From: Bacteroidales bacterium
GTDB lineage: Bacteria > Bacteroidota > Bacteroidia > Bacteroidales > VadinHA17
Direction: 5' to 3'
Length of the DNA stretch: 12,367 nucleotides
NCBI GenBank assembly: GCA_003520925.1
Contig: DOTV01000180.1
Location: 1 to 12,367, forward strand
Below, piece by piece: positions 1 to 6,992 of the stretch. A model generated the notes under the pieces. It saw nothing but the letters and a program-made list of their open reading frames with translations. It made no database searches and was not told the DNA's origin. The position numbers were made by a program, and so were the translations under genes. Every line of letters begins with the position of its first letter. Position 1 is the stretch's first letter.

Positions 1-1946
1 TGGACAACTATCAGAAAAGGCTTAACACAAGATTTTCAGTTTCTCAGAAAGCCCTGAAGGATCGCCTCGATCTTACAATGTCGGGTGGCATCAACCAGAG
101 GGACTATCAGGCTACTTCTACGAATAATTTCGTTCTGGCTTACAATGTGGTTCCAACAATTCCGGTAAAAAATGCAGACGGAACATGGTGGGATTCTGAT
201 GAATATGATATGGGTAACCCGGTGAGGAATATGACATACAACAAAGCTCCCCGTAAAACCGGACTATTATATGTTAATGGAAAAGCAAATCTGAGAATTC
301 TGAACGGGCTGACTGTCGGAGTGAACTTTTATAAGGAACGCAATTCTTACGACGCTGGTGATTTTCTGGATTCACGTACCCGTTGGGGAAGAGCATCCAA
401 TGGAACAGCATCCCGTTCATCTTCAACAAGCGATAAAAACCTCCTTGAAACTATGTTAAATTATGCCAAAAAATTTGGCAGCCATGATATAAATCTGTTA
501 GGAGGTTATTCTTATGAAGACAACTATTACCAGTCGGCTTTTGCACAAAACAGGTATTTTGTGACAAACCTATTTGGATTTAATAACCTTGGTGCAGGAG
601 AACAGCTGTTAACAGGTGACGTATCATCAAGTGCAAACATGAGTAAACTTATATCATTTTTTGGAAGAATAAATTATTCACTTGCAGACCGTTACATTCT
701 TTCGGCCACATTACGCCGTGACGGCTCCTCAAAATTCGGTCCTAACAATAAGTGGGGTACTTTCCCGTCAGTATCGGCCGCATGGAGAATAATTGATGAA
801 CCATTTATGCAAAGTATTAAAGGTGTAGTGGATGAATTAAAACTGAGGGTTGGTTATGGTGTCTCCGGTAATCAGAGTGGTCTGAATCCTTATCAGTCAT
901 TATCATTGTATGGCTCTTCGGGTTTATATTATGATAACGGAGCATGGCACACAGCTTATGGTGTAAGTCAGAATCCGAATCCTAACCTGAAATGGGAATC
1001 GACAGCTATGTTTAACGTCGGACTTGACTTCAGTGTTTTGGATTCCAGAATCAATGGAACAATCGAATATTACAACAAAGTAACGAACGACCTTCTGTAT
1101 AATTATTCAGTGCCTGTCCCTCCATATATGTACGCTACAATGCTTGCAAATGTCGGATCGATGGAAAACAAAGGGATTGAACTTACCCTTACGGGAGATG
1201 TAATCAGAAAAACCAATCTGAGGTGGACCATATCGGTTAATGCAGCCCATAACGAAAACAAAATAGTTTCGCTTTCAAATGATGAGTTTACTACTTCAGT
1301 AATCAAGACAGGAAGCGCCTGGGTAAGGGGTGGATCAACAAATACGACTCACATTATCCAGGAAGGGTATCAGGTAGGTCAGTTCTTTGGTCCGGAATGC
1401 CTTGGAATTGATGACGCCGGAAAGTATATTATCAACGACATGATTGACGGTATTGCCGGCTTTACAGTTGCTGACTATACGTACATCGGAAAAGCACAGC
1501 CTAAATTAACCTATGGAATCAGTAATAATATTTCATACAAGAATTTAGAGTTATCCTTCTTTATCAGGGGTGTGTTTGGCAATGATGTCCTGAATTTTTC
1601 AAAGATGTCCTACGCTAATTTGCAGTGGTTACCCGGAGCAAATGTTTTGAAACCTGCTTTAACAATGGGTTTAAAACAGAGTCCTTTCTATAACAGCTTT
1701 TATATCGAGGATGGATCTTTCGCACGCCTGGATAACCTGACTCTTGCCTATTCATTACTGCCGAAAGACTTACTTGGCGTCAGCAGGATAAGGTTTTATG
1801 CTACTACCCATAATCTGATCACCATAACCAAATATAAGGGTGTTGATCCGGAGGTACCTATGTCAGGGCTTGATCCGGGTATAGAGGGAAGGGAATATTA
1901 CCCAAAGACCAGGACCTATATATTGGGCGTTAATCTTACTTTTTAA
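1..1946 (+). CDS. SusC/RagA-family TonB-dependent outer-membrane transporter, 3' part (5' end outside window)
   Basis: Outer-membrane beta-barrel that imports oligosaccharides or glycosides with TonB energy and forms a lidded complex with the SusD partner encoded next. The frame is open from base 3, and the 25 codons before the first ATG (position 78) read as normal SusC sequence, so that ATG is internal. About 647 residues are visible of the usual 1000-1100, so the signal peptide, carboxypeptidase-like domain, TonB box, plug and first strands are missing. Family-typical barrel motifs include LRRDGSSKFGPNNKWGTFPS, then LRVGYGVSGNQ, NPNLKWE, NVGSMENKGIEL and IEDGSFARLDNLTL. The protein ends in LTF; a terminal aromatic residue is the usual outer-membrane insertion signal. 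The SusD gene follows after 18 bases, so the two are co-transcribed. The family is certain, but the substrate cannot be read from the sequence. Confidence 0.96.
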   Translation, partial: DNYQKRLNTRFSVSQKALKDRLDLTMSGGINQRDYQATSTNNFVLAYNVVPTIPVKNADGTWWDSDEYDMGNPVRNMTYNKAPRKTGLLYVNGKANLRILNGLTVGVNFYKERNSYDAGDFLDSRTRWGRASNGTASRSSSTSDKNLLETMLNYAKKFGSHDINLLGGYSYEDNYYQSAFAQNRYFVTNLFGFNNLGAGEQLLTGDVSSSANMSKLISFFGRINYSLADRYILSATLRRDGSSKFGPNNKWGTFPSVSAAWRIIDEPFMQSIKGVVDELKLRVGYGVSGNQSGLNPYQSLSLYGSSGLYYDNGAWHTAYGVSQNPNPNLKWESTAMFNVGLDFSVLDSRINGTIEYYNKVTNDLLYNYSVPVPPYMYATMLANVGSMENKGIELTLTGDVIRKTNLRWTISVNAAHNENKIVSLSNDEFTTSVIKTGSAWVRGGSTNTTHIIQEGYQVGQFFGPECLGIDDAGKYIINDMIDGIAGFTVADYTYIGKAQPKLTYGISNNISYKNLELSFFIRGVFGNDVLNFSKMSYANLQWLPGANVLKPALTMGLKQSPFYNSFYIEDGSFARLDNLTLAYSLLPKDLLGVSRIRFYATTHNLITITKYKGVDPEVPMSGLDPGIEGREYYPKTRTYILGVNLTF

Positions 1947-1964
1947 CTTTAAAATTCAATTATT

Positions 1965-3491
1965 ATGAAAAAGTTAACACTATACTTAGCATTGATAATG
2001 CTCATGGGGTTATTTACTGTCGGATGTACAAATCTTGATGAAGAGGTATATTCTCAATTACCAATGGATTCATATGGTACAACCACAGCGGAGATAAATT
2101 CGTTAATTGCTCCCATTTACACCCGTCTGAGGGATTTTAACTGCGTGGGAAGCCCGGCACCGAAAGAAAATTGTACGGATATGTCAGTTACGCCGACACG
2201 CAGAGGCGGTGACTGGTGGGACGGCGGTGCTTACAAGGAGATGACGCAGGGTTCGTGGAGACCGCAAACCAGTGCTGCCATCAGAATATATAATGACAGC
2301 TACTCGCGCATAACAAACTTCAACCAGATTATTTATCTTATTGAAAACAGTCCGGCGATAACTGACAAGGTACCATACCTTTGCCAGGTAAGAGCGGCAA
2401 GAGCGATGAGGTATATTGAGCTGATCGACTGCTACGGTAATGTACCGCTTGTAACTGACTTTACTGATCTGACCAAGCCGGAAACAAAAACACGTGCGGA
2501 AGTCTATGCGTGGGTTATGGCAGAGCTGAACGACATCAAAGACAAAATTAGATCAGATGTTACAGCATCAAGTTATGGAAAGTTTACAAAGGGATCAGTT
2601 TACTTTATGCTTGCCAAGATGTATCTGAATGCGACTATATGGAATCCCGCTGGCGGGCCGAAATGGCAGGAGTGCATTGACGCCTGTAATGTAATAATGG
2701 GACTTCCTTATTCTCTGGAACCTAACTGGAAAGAGCAGTTCAGCGCCGCCAATGATAATTCAAAAGAGGCTATTCTGGTTGCTGTAAACAGTATTTCGAG
2801 CTCATTTCCATCCCGCGGTTATACTCTTCATTATCTCGATCCGAAGGCATTGGGACTTCCCGGAAGCGCAAATAATGGAATCTGTGCAATGGCCGATTAC
2901 GTCAAATCGTTCGACCCTGATGATAAAAGGTATCTTGGAAGTTTCCTGATCGGTCCGATGCTGGATCCTGCAACCGGACTTGTAATTAAAACTGCCCATG
3001 GACGGGATCTGATCCATACCGTTGATATTACAATAAAATACTCAGTGGATGCAGACGGATGGGGCCAGGTGGAACAGGAAGAAGGGGCACGTTGCAATAA
3101 GTGGGAATTCAAGAAAGGTGCCACTGCAATGGAAAATGACTGTGCTATTTACAGGCTTGCCGATGTCTACCTTATGAAGGCGGAATGCCTTGTAAGGCTT
3201 TCACAGGATAATGTCGAAGCAACTCGCCTTGTAAATGAACTCAGAAAAAGAGCTTTCACCGATCCGGCTAAACTAAAGACCAGTGTGACCCTTGAGGATA
3301 TCAGACTGGAACGCAGGTTTGAACTGGCATGGGAAAACTGGGGAAGACAGGATATGATCAGATTTGGAACATTTTTAAATCCCATTCCGGTCTGGAGGCC
3401 TAAATCACTTCCTGAATTCCGCCTATTATTCCCTATTCCACAAACGGCAATAGATGCAAATCCGAAATTAAAGCAGAATCCTGGTTATTAA
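1965..3491 (+). CDS. SusD/RagB-family surface glycan-binding lipoprotein
   Basis: Surface lipoprotein that captures the ligand and acts as the lid of the SusC transporter. The 508-residue length is normal for the family. The N-terminus has a lysine pair, a hydrophobic segment and a lipobox ending in VGC with the lipidated cysteine at residue 21, followed by TNLDEE. The N-terminal half is the helical TPR-like SusD fold. The C-terminal RagB/SusD domain shows LADVYLMKAECLVRL (from about residue 398), RRFELAWENWGRQDMIRFG (residues 450-468) and the terminal FPIPQTAIDANPKLKQNPGY. The start ATG lies in the AT-rich leader AATTCAATTATTATG with no Shine-Dalgarno, as is usual in Bacteroidota. A hairpin follows 55 bases after the stop. 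The later 3-keto-glycoside enzymes suggest a glycoside ligand, but this is inference from position only. Confidence 0.96.
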   Translation: MKKLTLYLALIMLMGLFTVGCTNLDEEVYSQLPMDSYGTTTAEINSLIAPIYTRLRDFNCVGSPAPKENCTDMSVTPTRRGGDWWDGGAYKEMTQGSWRPQTSAAIRIYNDSYSRITNFNQIIYLIENSPAITDKVPYLCQVRAARAMRYIELIDCYGNVPLVTDFTDLTKPETKTRAEVYAWVMAELNDIKDKIRSDVTASSYGKFTKGSVYFMLAKMYLNATIWNPAGGPKWQECIDACNVIMGLPYSLEPNWKEQFSAANDNSKEAILVAVNSISSSFPSRGYTLHYLDPKALGLPGSANNGICAMADYVKSFDPDDKRYLGSFLIGPMLDPATGLVIKTAHGRDLIHTVDITIKYSVDADGWGQVEQEEGARCNKWEFKKGATAMENDCAIYRLADVYLMKAECLVRLSQDNVEATRLVNELRKRAFTDPAKLKTSVTLEDIRLERRFELAWENWGRQDMIRFGTFLNPIPVWRPKSLPEFRLLFPIPQTAIDANPKLKQNPGY

Positions 3492-3545
3492 AAAAGGTTA
3501 AAACTGCAAAAGGATAGTTGCTTTGTTTAAAATGTAATTAATTTT

Positions 3546-3581
3546 GAGAGGGTGTTTCTAAAGCACCCTCTTAATTCTTTT
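3546..3581 (+). terminator. Probable rho-independent terminator after susD
   Basis: AGAGGGTG at 3547-3554 pairs perfectly with CACCCTCT at 3564-3571. The nine bases between can extend the stem by two A-T pairs and a wobble pair. The 3' side is T-rich (TTAATTCTTTT) rather than a clean T tract. It lies 55 bases after the susD stop and 66 before the next gene, so it could end the susCD transcript or reduce read-through into the enzyme genes. Confidence 0.7.
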
Positions 3582-3647
3582 AAGCAGACCCTTATGTCAG
3601 CAATTGTATATCTTATTAAATTCATAAATCAAACCAATTAAGCTAAA

Positions 3648-4442
3648 ATGAAAAAAACTGCGATTTTTGTACTTATGCTGTTACCGTCTATATTTTGCAT
3701 AGCTCAGGAACAGCCGCGGACAGCCCCTCCTGCCCAGCAAAATCAGGTATACCCTGCCAGGATGACACCACAAATGACAGAGTTTTTTGAACCTGAGGTT
3801 AAGATCATTCAGCCAGCCGTACAGCCGGGCATGCCACCTTCTGATGCAATAGTCCTTTTTAATGGTAAAGATGTTAACAAAGAATGGGAAGACAGCAGGG
3901 GCAATCCGACCAAATGGATTGTTCAGGACGGTGATCTGGTGTGTGTCAAGGGATCAGGTGTCATACAGACCAAAAGGAAATTCAACGACTTCCAGCTTCA
4001 TATTGAATGGAAAGCACCGTCAGAGGTAAAAGGCGACGGACAGGGGAGGGGTAACAGCGGAGTTTATCTCCAGGGCCTTTATGAAGTCCAGGTTCTTGAT
4101 AGTTACGACAACAAGACCTACAGACAGGGTCAGGCAGGTGCTTTATACAAACAATATGCCCCCCTTGTGAATGCGAGCAGAAAACCGGGTGAATGGCAGA
4201 CCTATGATATTATTTACACTGCACCTCGTTTTGGTGCCGACAGCACGATATATTTCACACCTCCAAGGGTTACCGTTCTCCATAATGGAGTTCTCATACA
4301 GAACAATGTCAGCCTCAGAGGACCAACACTTTATGTCGGTATCCCCGAATATTCAGTTAAAAAACATGGGGCAGGACCAATTGTATTGCAGGATCATGGA
4401 AATCCGGTTGCCTACAGAAATATCTGGATCAGGGAACTATAA
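3648..4442 (+). CDS. DUF1080 / 3-keto-disaccharide hydrolase family protein, exported
   Basis: Member of the DUF1080 family (PF06439), a concanavalin-like beta-sandwich. Characterised members cleave 3-keto-glycosides made by partner oxidoreductases. The 264 residues start with a signal peptide; cleavage is likely after A19 (FCIA|QEQ). C17 is not in a proper lipobox, so a soluble periplasmic form is preferred. A Pro/Gln-rich linker runs to about residue 60, and the catalytic-type domain starts at AIVLFNGKD. Conserved positions are GNSG (135-138), EVQVLD (146-151), QAGALY (162-167), a GEW near 180, and LQDHGN (247-252) followed by YRNIWI near the C-terminus. The second DUF1080 protein in this window shares these motifs but little else, so the two probably differ in substrate or step. 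The start is supported by the signal peptide. The Gfo/Idh gene follows after 163 bases. Family is certain; the exact reaction (hydrolysis, lyase or hydratase) is not. Confidence 0.92.
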   Translation: MKKTAIFVLMLLPSIFCIAQEQPRTAPPAQQNQVYPARMTPQMTEFFEPEVKIIQPAVQPGMPPSDAIVLFNGKDVNKEWEDSRGNPTKWIVQDGDLVCVKGSGVIQTKRKFNDFQLHIEWKAPSEVKGDGQGRGNSGVYLQGLYEVQVLDSYDNKTYRQGQAGALYKQYAPLVNASRKPGEWQTYDIIYTAPRFGADSTIYFTPPRVTVLHNGVLIQNNVSLRGPTLYVGIPEYSVKKHGAGPIVLQDHGNPVAYRNIWIREL

Positions 4443-4450
4443 AGTATTTT

Positions 4451-4474
4451 GTTGCTGGTTGCTTATGATGGTTG
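4451..4474. repeat. Degenerate GTTGCTK repeat
   Basis: GTTGCTG, GTTGCTT, ATGATG and GTTG run nearly in phase with a 7-base period just after the DUF1080 stop codon. Only two units are clear, so this is a weak minisatellite remnant. It is noted because a second, GC-rich 7-base repeat follows within ten bases. No coding role is supported. Confidence 0.4.
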
Positions 4475-4483
4475 TTTTTTCTC

Positions 4484-4511
4484 CGCACCCCGGACCCGGC
4501 ACCACGCACCA
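4484..4511. repeat. Four-unit 7-bp tandem repeat, GC-rich
   Basis: Four contiguous 7-base units, CGCACCC, CGGACCC, GGCACCA and CGCACCA, share the pattern SGSACCM. They form a GC-rich island inside an otherwise very AT-rich 163-base intergenic region (4443-4605). The remaining part, 4512-4605, is AT-rich and presumably holds the leader of the oxidoreductase gene. I find no clear promoter motif or hairpin terminator there. Confidence 0.6.
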
Positions 4512-4605
4512 ATGAACATATAAAATATTAATACTTGTTTTCATTCATATTTTATTATTTTTACAGACAAATCCAATCTTTACAACAAATTAAAAATATT
4601 CCACA

Positions 4606-6093
4606 ATGAAAGAAAATTCAAAAAAGATTTCACGCCGTGGCTTTATCGGAACAACCGGTGCTGTTGCAGCAGGGCTGACAGTTATCCCCAGCACCGTTGT
4701 CAGCGGCTTAGGCCACAAGGCTCCCAGCGACAAGCTTAATATTGCTGTCGTTGGAATCGGAGGCATGGGTAATTCAAACCTCAAAGCAGTCTCTCCAACA
4801 GAGAATATTGTTGCTCTCTGCGATGTTGACTGGGGATATTCGAAAAAAGTCTTTGAAGCCAACCCGGGTGCAAAACCTTATTGGGACTGGCGGAAGATGT
4901 ATGATGAAATGGGTAAATCGATCGACGCAGTGATTGTTGCCACTGCGGACCATTCTCATGCGGTTGTTGCTGCAAACGGAATGACACTTGGAAAACACGT
5001 ATATGTTCAGAAACCACTGACTCATACCGTTTATGAATCGAGATTGCTTACAAAGCTGGCTGCAAAATATAAAGTTGCAACACAGATGGGTAACCAGGGA
5101 TCATCAGGGGAAGGTGTGAATCTGACAGTTGAATGGCTGCAGAATGGTGAGATTGGAGAAGTAAGAAAAGTAGAAGCATTTACCGACAGACCTATATGGC
5201 CACAGGGATTGAACGTTCCAAAAGGCGAATGGGTACCGGATACACTTAACTGGGATCTCTTTATAGGTCCGGCAAAAATGCGTCCGTACAATAGCCTTTA
5301 TACTCCATGGAACTGGCGCGGCTGGTGGGACTTTGGTACAGGCGCTCTGGGTGATATGGCCTGCCATATTTTACATCCGGTTTTCAAAGGTTTGAAACTG
5401 CAATATCCTATCAAGGCCCAGGGAAGCTCGACGCTGCTTCTGACTGATTGTGCTCCCAATGCCCAGATGGTTAAGCTGGTTTATCCTGCCAGGGTAACCC
5501 CTAAAAAGGCTAAAATGACATATCCAGAAGTTGAAGTTATATGGTACGATGGCGGACTTCAGCCTGCAAAACCGACAGGATGGCCGGCAGGAAAGAATAT
5601 GAATAATGCTGGTGGCGGAGTTATCTTCCATGGGACAAAGGACAAACTTATCTGTGGATGCTATGGCAGAGATCCATGGCTGCTTTCAGGCCGTGTTCCC
5701 GTTGCTCCCAAAACAGAACGCAGACTACCGGATAAGGTTACTCATGAAATGGACTGGGTACGCGCTTGTAAAGAGAGTCCGGAATCAAGAGTGATAACCA
5801 AGTCTGATTTCTCAGAAGCAGGGCCATTCAATGAAATGGTTGTTATGGGGGTTCTGGCCGTCAGACTTCAGGGTCTTAATAAAGAGCTTGAATGGAACGG
5901 TGAAAAAATGGAATTCACCAATATCAATGCTGAGGATAAGGTAAGACTAACTATTTCGGATAATTTCACGATCGTCGATGGAGATCCGAGATTCGACAGG
6001 CCGAATATTAATATTGATGCAAGAGCATTTGCCGGCGATATGATCAAACATACATATCGTGCAGGATTTTCTTTGCCTCCAATGCCTGCTTAG
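4606..6093 (+). CDS. Tat-exported Gfo/Idh/MocA-family oxidoreductase
   Basis: NAD(P)-dependent sugar dehydrogenase of the Gfo/Idh/MocA family, probably oxidising a glycoside hydroxyl (C3 is favoured by context). The 495 residues begin with a Tat signal, SRRGFIG with R10-R11, then a hydrophobic stretch to about residue 33, so a folded, cofactor-loaded protein would be exported to the periplasm. The Rossmann domain starts at about residue 43 with GIGGMG (50-55) and CDVD after the second strand. The family EKP motif appears as QKPLTHT: K136 is kept and the usual Glu is Q135. GDMACHILHP supplies D250, H254 and H257, matching the conserved catalytic Asp/His region. The long C-terminal domain fits the exported Bacteroidota and Planctomycetes subfamily. 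TAG is followed at once by an in-frame TAA. It sits between two DUF1080 genes, supporting an oxidation-then-cleavage pathway. Substrate and cofactor (NAD or NADP) are unknown. Confidence 0.93.
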   Translation: MKENSKKISRRGFIGTTGAVAAGLTVIPSTVVSGLGHKAPSDKLNIAVVGIGGMGNSNLKAVSPTENIVALCDVDWGYSKKVFEANPGAKPYWDWRKMYDEMGKSIDAVIVATADHSHAVVAANGMTLGKHVYVQKPLTHTVYESRLLTKLAAKYKVATQMGNQGSSGEGVNLTVEWLQNGEIGEVRKVEAFTDRPIWPQGLNVPKGEWVPDTLNWDLFIGPAKMRPYNSLYTPWNWRGWWDFGTGALGDMACHILHPVFKGLKLQYPIKAQGSSTLLLTDCAPNAQMVKLVYPARVTPKKAKMTYPEVEVIWYDGGLQPAKPTGWPAGKNMNNAGGGVIFHGTKDKLICGCYGRDPWLLSGRVPVAPKTERRLPDKVTHEMDWVRACKESPESRVITKSDFSEAGPFNEMVVMGVLAVRLQGLNKELEWNGEKMEFTNINAEDKVRLTISDNFTIVDGDPRFDRPNINIDARAFAGDMIKHTYRAGFSLPPMPA

Positions 6094-6111
6094 TAACTAA
6101 ATAATTTAAAT

Positions 6112-6148
6112 GATAGAGACGGAAGTAATTCCGTCTCTATCTTATTTT
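6112..6148 (+). terminator. Strong hairpin terminator after the oxidoreductase gene
   Basis: A perfect 13-bp stem: GATAGAGACGGAA (6112-6124) pairs with TTCCGTCTCTATC (6129-6141) around a GTAA loop, followed by TTATTTT. It lies 18 bases after the stop codon and only 23 bases before the next start. It could separate the second DUF1080 gene transcriptionally or lower its expression. The outer arm TAGAG resembles the palindrome at 6962-6990, so a repeated palindromic element is an alternative reading. Confidence 0.75.
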
Positions 6149-6171
6149 GACTATTAATCAATCCATTTATT

Positions 6172-6912
6172 ATGAAACAGATAAACATAATTCTTTCTTG
6201 TGTTCTGGTTATCGGACTGGCAGCATCGTGCGGATCAAAAGGCAAAAAAGCAGAACAGTCAAAAGCTGCCGACGATGGCTGGAAAGTTCTTTTTGACGGC
6301 ACATCGACTGCCGGATGGAGAGGATACGACACTACTGCATTTCCATCAGGCGGATGGGAAGTGGTTGATGGTACCCTTCACTGCATAGGTTCAGGGGCTG
6401 GTGAAGCTGGCGGGGCTGCCGGTGGTGATATCATCTATGATAAGAAGTTCAGCAATTTCGAATTGTCGCTCGAGTGGAAGCTCTCCGAAGGAGGCAACAG
6501 CGGTATCTTTATTCTTGGACAGGAAATTCCAGGTGAACCGATTTATATGTCGGCACCAGAAATGCAGATCCTTGATAACCAGAGACACCCTGATGCACAA
6601 CTGGGAACAAATGGCAACCGTCAGGCTGGTTCACTTTACGATCTCATCCCTGCCAATCCACAGAATACGAAACCTGTCGGCGAATGGAACCAGGTGGGGA
6701 TCATCTGCTACCAGGGGACTGTTGTTTTCAAGCAGAACGGAGCAAATGTCGTAGAATTCCATCTTTGGACCGATGCATGGAAAAACATGGTGGCAAGTTC
6801 AAAATTCAAGGACTGGCCAAACTTTGTCAACCCTGCAAAGGAAGGTTATATAGGCCTCCAGGATCATGGTAATGACGTATGGTTCAGGAATATTAAAATC
6901 AAGGAAATGTAA
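6172..6912 (+). CDS. DUF1080 / 3-keto-disaccharide hydrolase family lipoprotein
   Basis: Second DUF1080 (PF06439) protein, 246 residues, probably acting on a 3-keto-glycoside at the membrane. The N-terminus has a hydrophobic segment and the lipobox AASC with the lipidated cysteine at residue 20, then a Gly/Lys/Ser-rich tether. The domain runs from about residue 37 (WKVLFDGTSTAGW) to the end. Conserved motifs are GNSG (108-111), EMQILD (130-135), QAGSLYDL, GEWN and LQDHGN (229-234) followed by WFRNIKI. It has an extra Gly/Ala-rich loop at about residues 77-85 (SGAGEAGGAAGGD), and an insertion between GNSG and EMQILD that the upstream paralogue lacks. The two proteins thus belong to different subfamilies and arose by old divergence, not recent duplication. 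The start is fixed by the lipoprotein signal. A terminator follows directly. Family is certain, but which glycoside it cleaves is not known. Confidence 0.93.
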   Translation: MKQINIILSCVLVIGLAASCGSKGKKAEQSKAADDGWKVLFDGTSTAGWRGYDTTAFPSGGWEVVDGTLHCIGSGAGEAGGAAGGDIIYDKKFSNFELSLEWKLSEGGNSGIFILGQEIPGEPIYMSAPEMQILDNQRHPDAQLGTNGNRQAGSLYDLIPANPQNTKPVGEWNQVGIICYQGTVVFKQNGANVVEFHLWTDAWKNMVASSKFKDWPNFVNPAKEGYIGLQDHGNDVWFRNIKIKEM

Positions 6913-6918
6913 GAATAC

Positions 6919-6951
6919 AAAAAAGGACCTGCTTATGCATGTCCTTTTTTT
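6919..6951. terminator. Bidirectional rho-independent terminator between convergent genes
   Basis: AAAAAAGGAC (6919-6928) pairs with GTCCTTTTTT (6941-6950). Inside, TGC and GCA (6930-6932 and 6937-6939) close a TTAT loop. The run of A on the left and T on the right provides a U-tract in either direction. It sits 7 bases after the DUF1080 stop and 42 bases beyond the 3' end of the convergent HD gene, so it can stop both transcripts. Confidence 0.85.
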
Positions 6952-6961
6952 ATTGTATTAC

Positions 6962-6990
6962 GTAGAGCCAGGTCTCAGACCTGGCTCTAT
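6962..6990. repeat. Perfect palindrome (hairpin), possible REP-like element or terminator stem
   Basis: TAGAGCCAGGTC (6963-6974) and GACCTGGCTCTA (6978-6989) form a perfect 12-bp stem around TCA, with a possible extra G-T pair outside. It begins 3 bases beyond the HD gene stop codon. On neither strand does a clean T-run follow, so on its own it is not a canonical terminator. It may protect mRNA 3' ends or be a dispersed palindromic repeat. Confidence 0.7.
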
Positions 6991-6992
6991 AA

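Noticed and set aside
78..80. ATG at 78 as the true start of the SusC gene
   Set aside because: The frame is open back to base 3 with SusC-like sequence, no signal peptide follows the ATG, and the protein would lack the plug domain. The gene simply begins before the window.
3518..3525. TTGCTTTG as a Bacteroidota -7 promoter element for the first DUF1080 gene
   Set aside because: It is one base off TANNTTTG, lies upstream of a terminator-like hairpin, and such near matches are common by chance in AT-rich DNA.
4451..4511. CRISPR or riboswitch in the intergenic repeats
   Set aside because: Units are 7 bases, contiguous and degenerate, without spacers, and no conserved aptamer-like pairing is visible.
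4171..4515. Open frame of 114 codons on the + strand overlapping the first DUF1080 gene
   Set aside because: It is an out-of-frame shadow: its first 270 bases lie inside a clearly recognised gene and its translation has no recognisable domain.
4774..5631. Several antisense open frames of 78-87 codons opposite the oxidoreductase gene
   Set aside because: They overlap each other and a well-supported gene and show no domain or signal.
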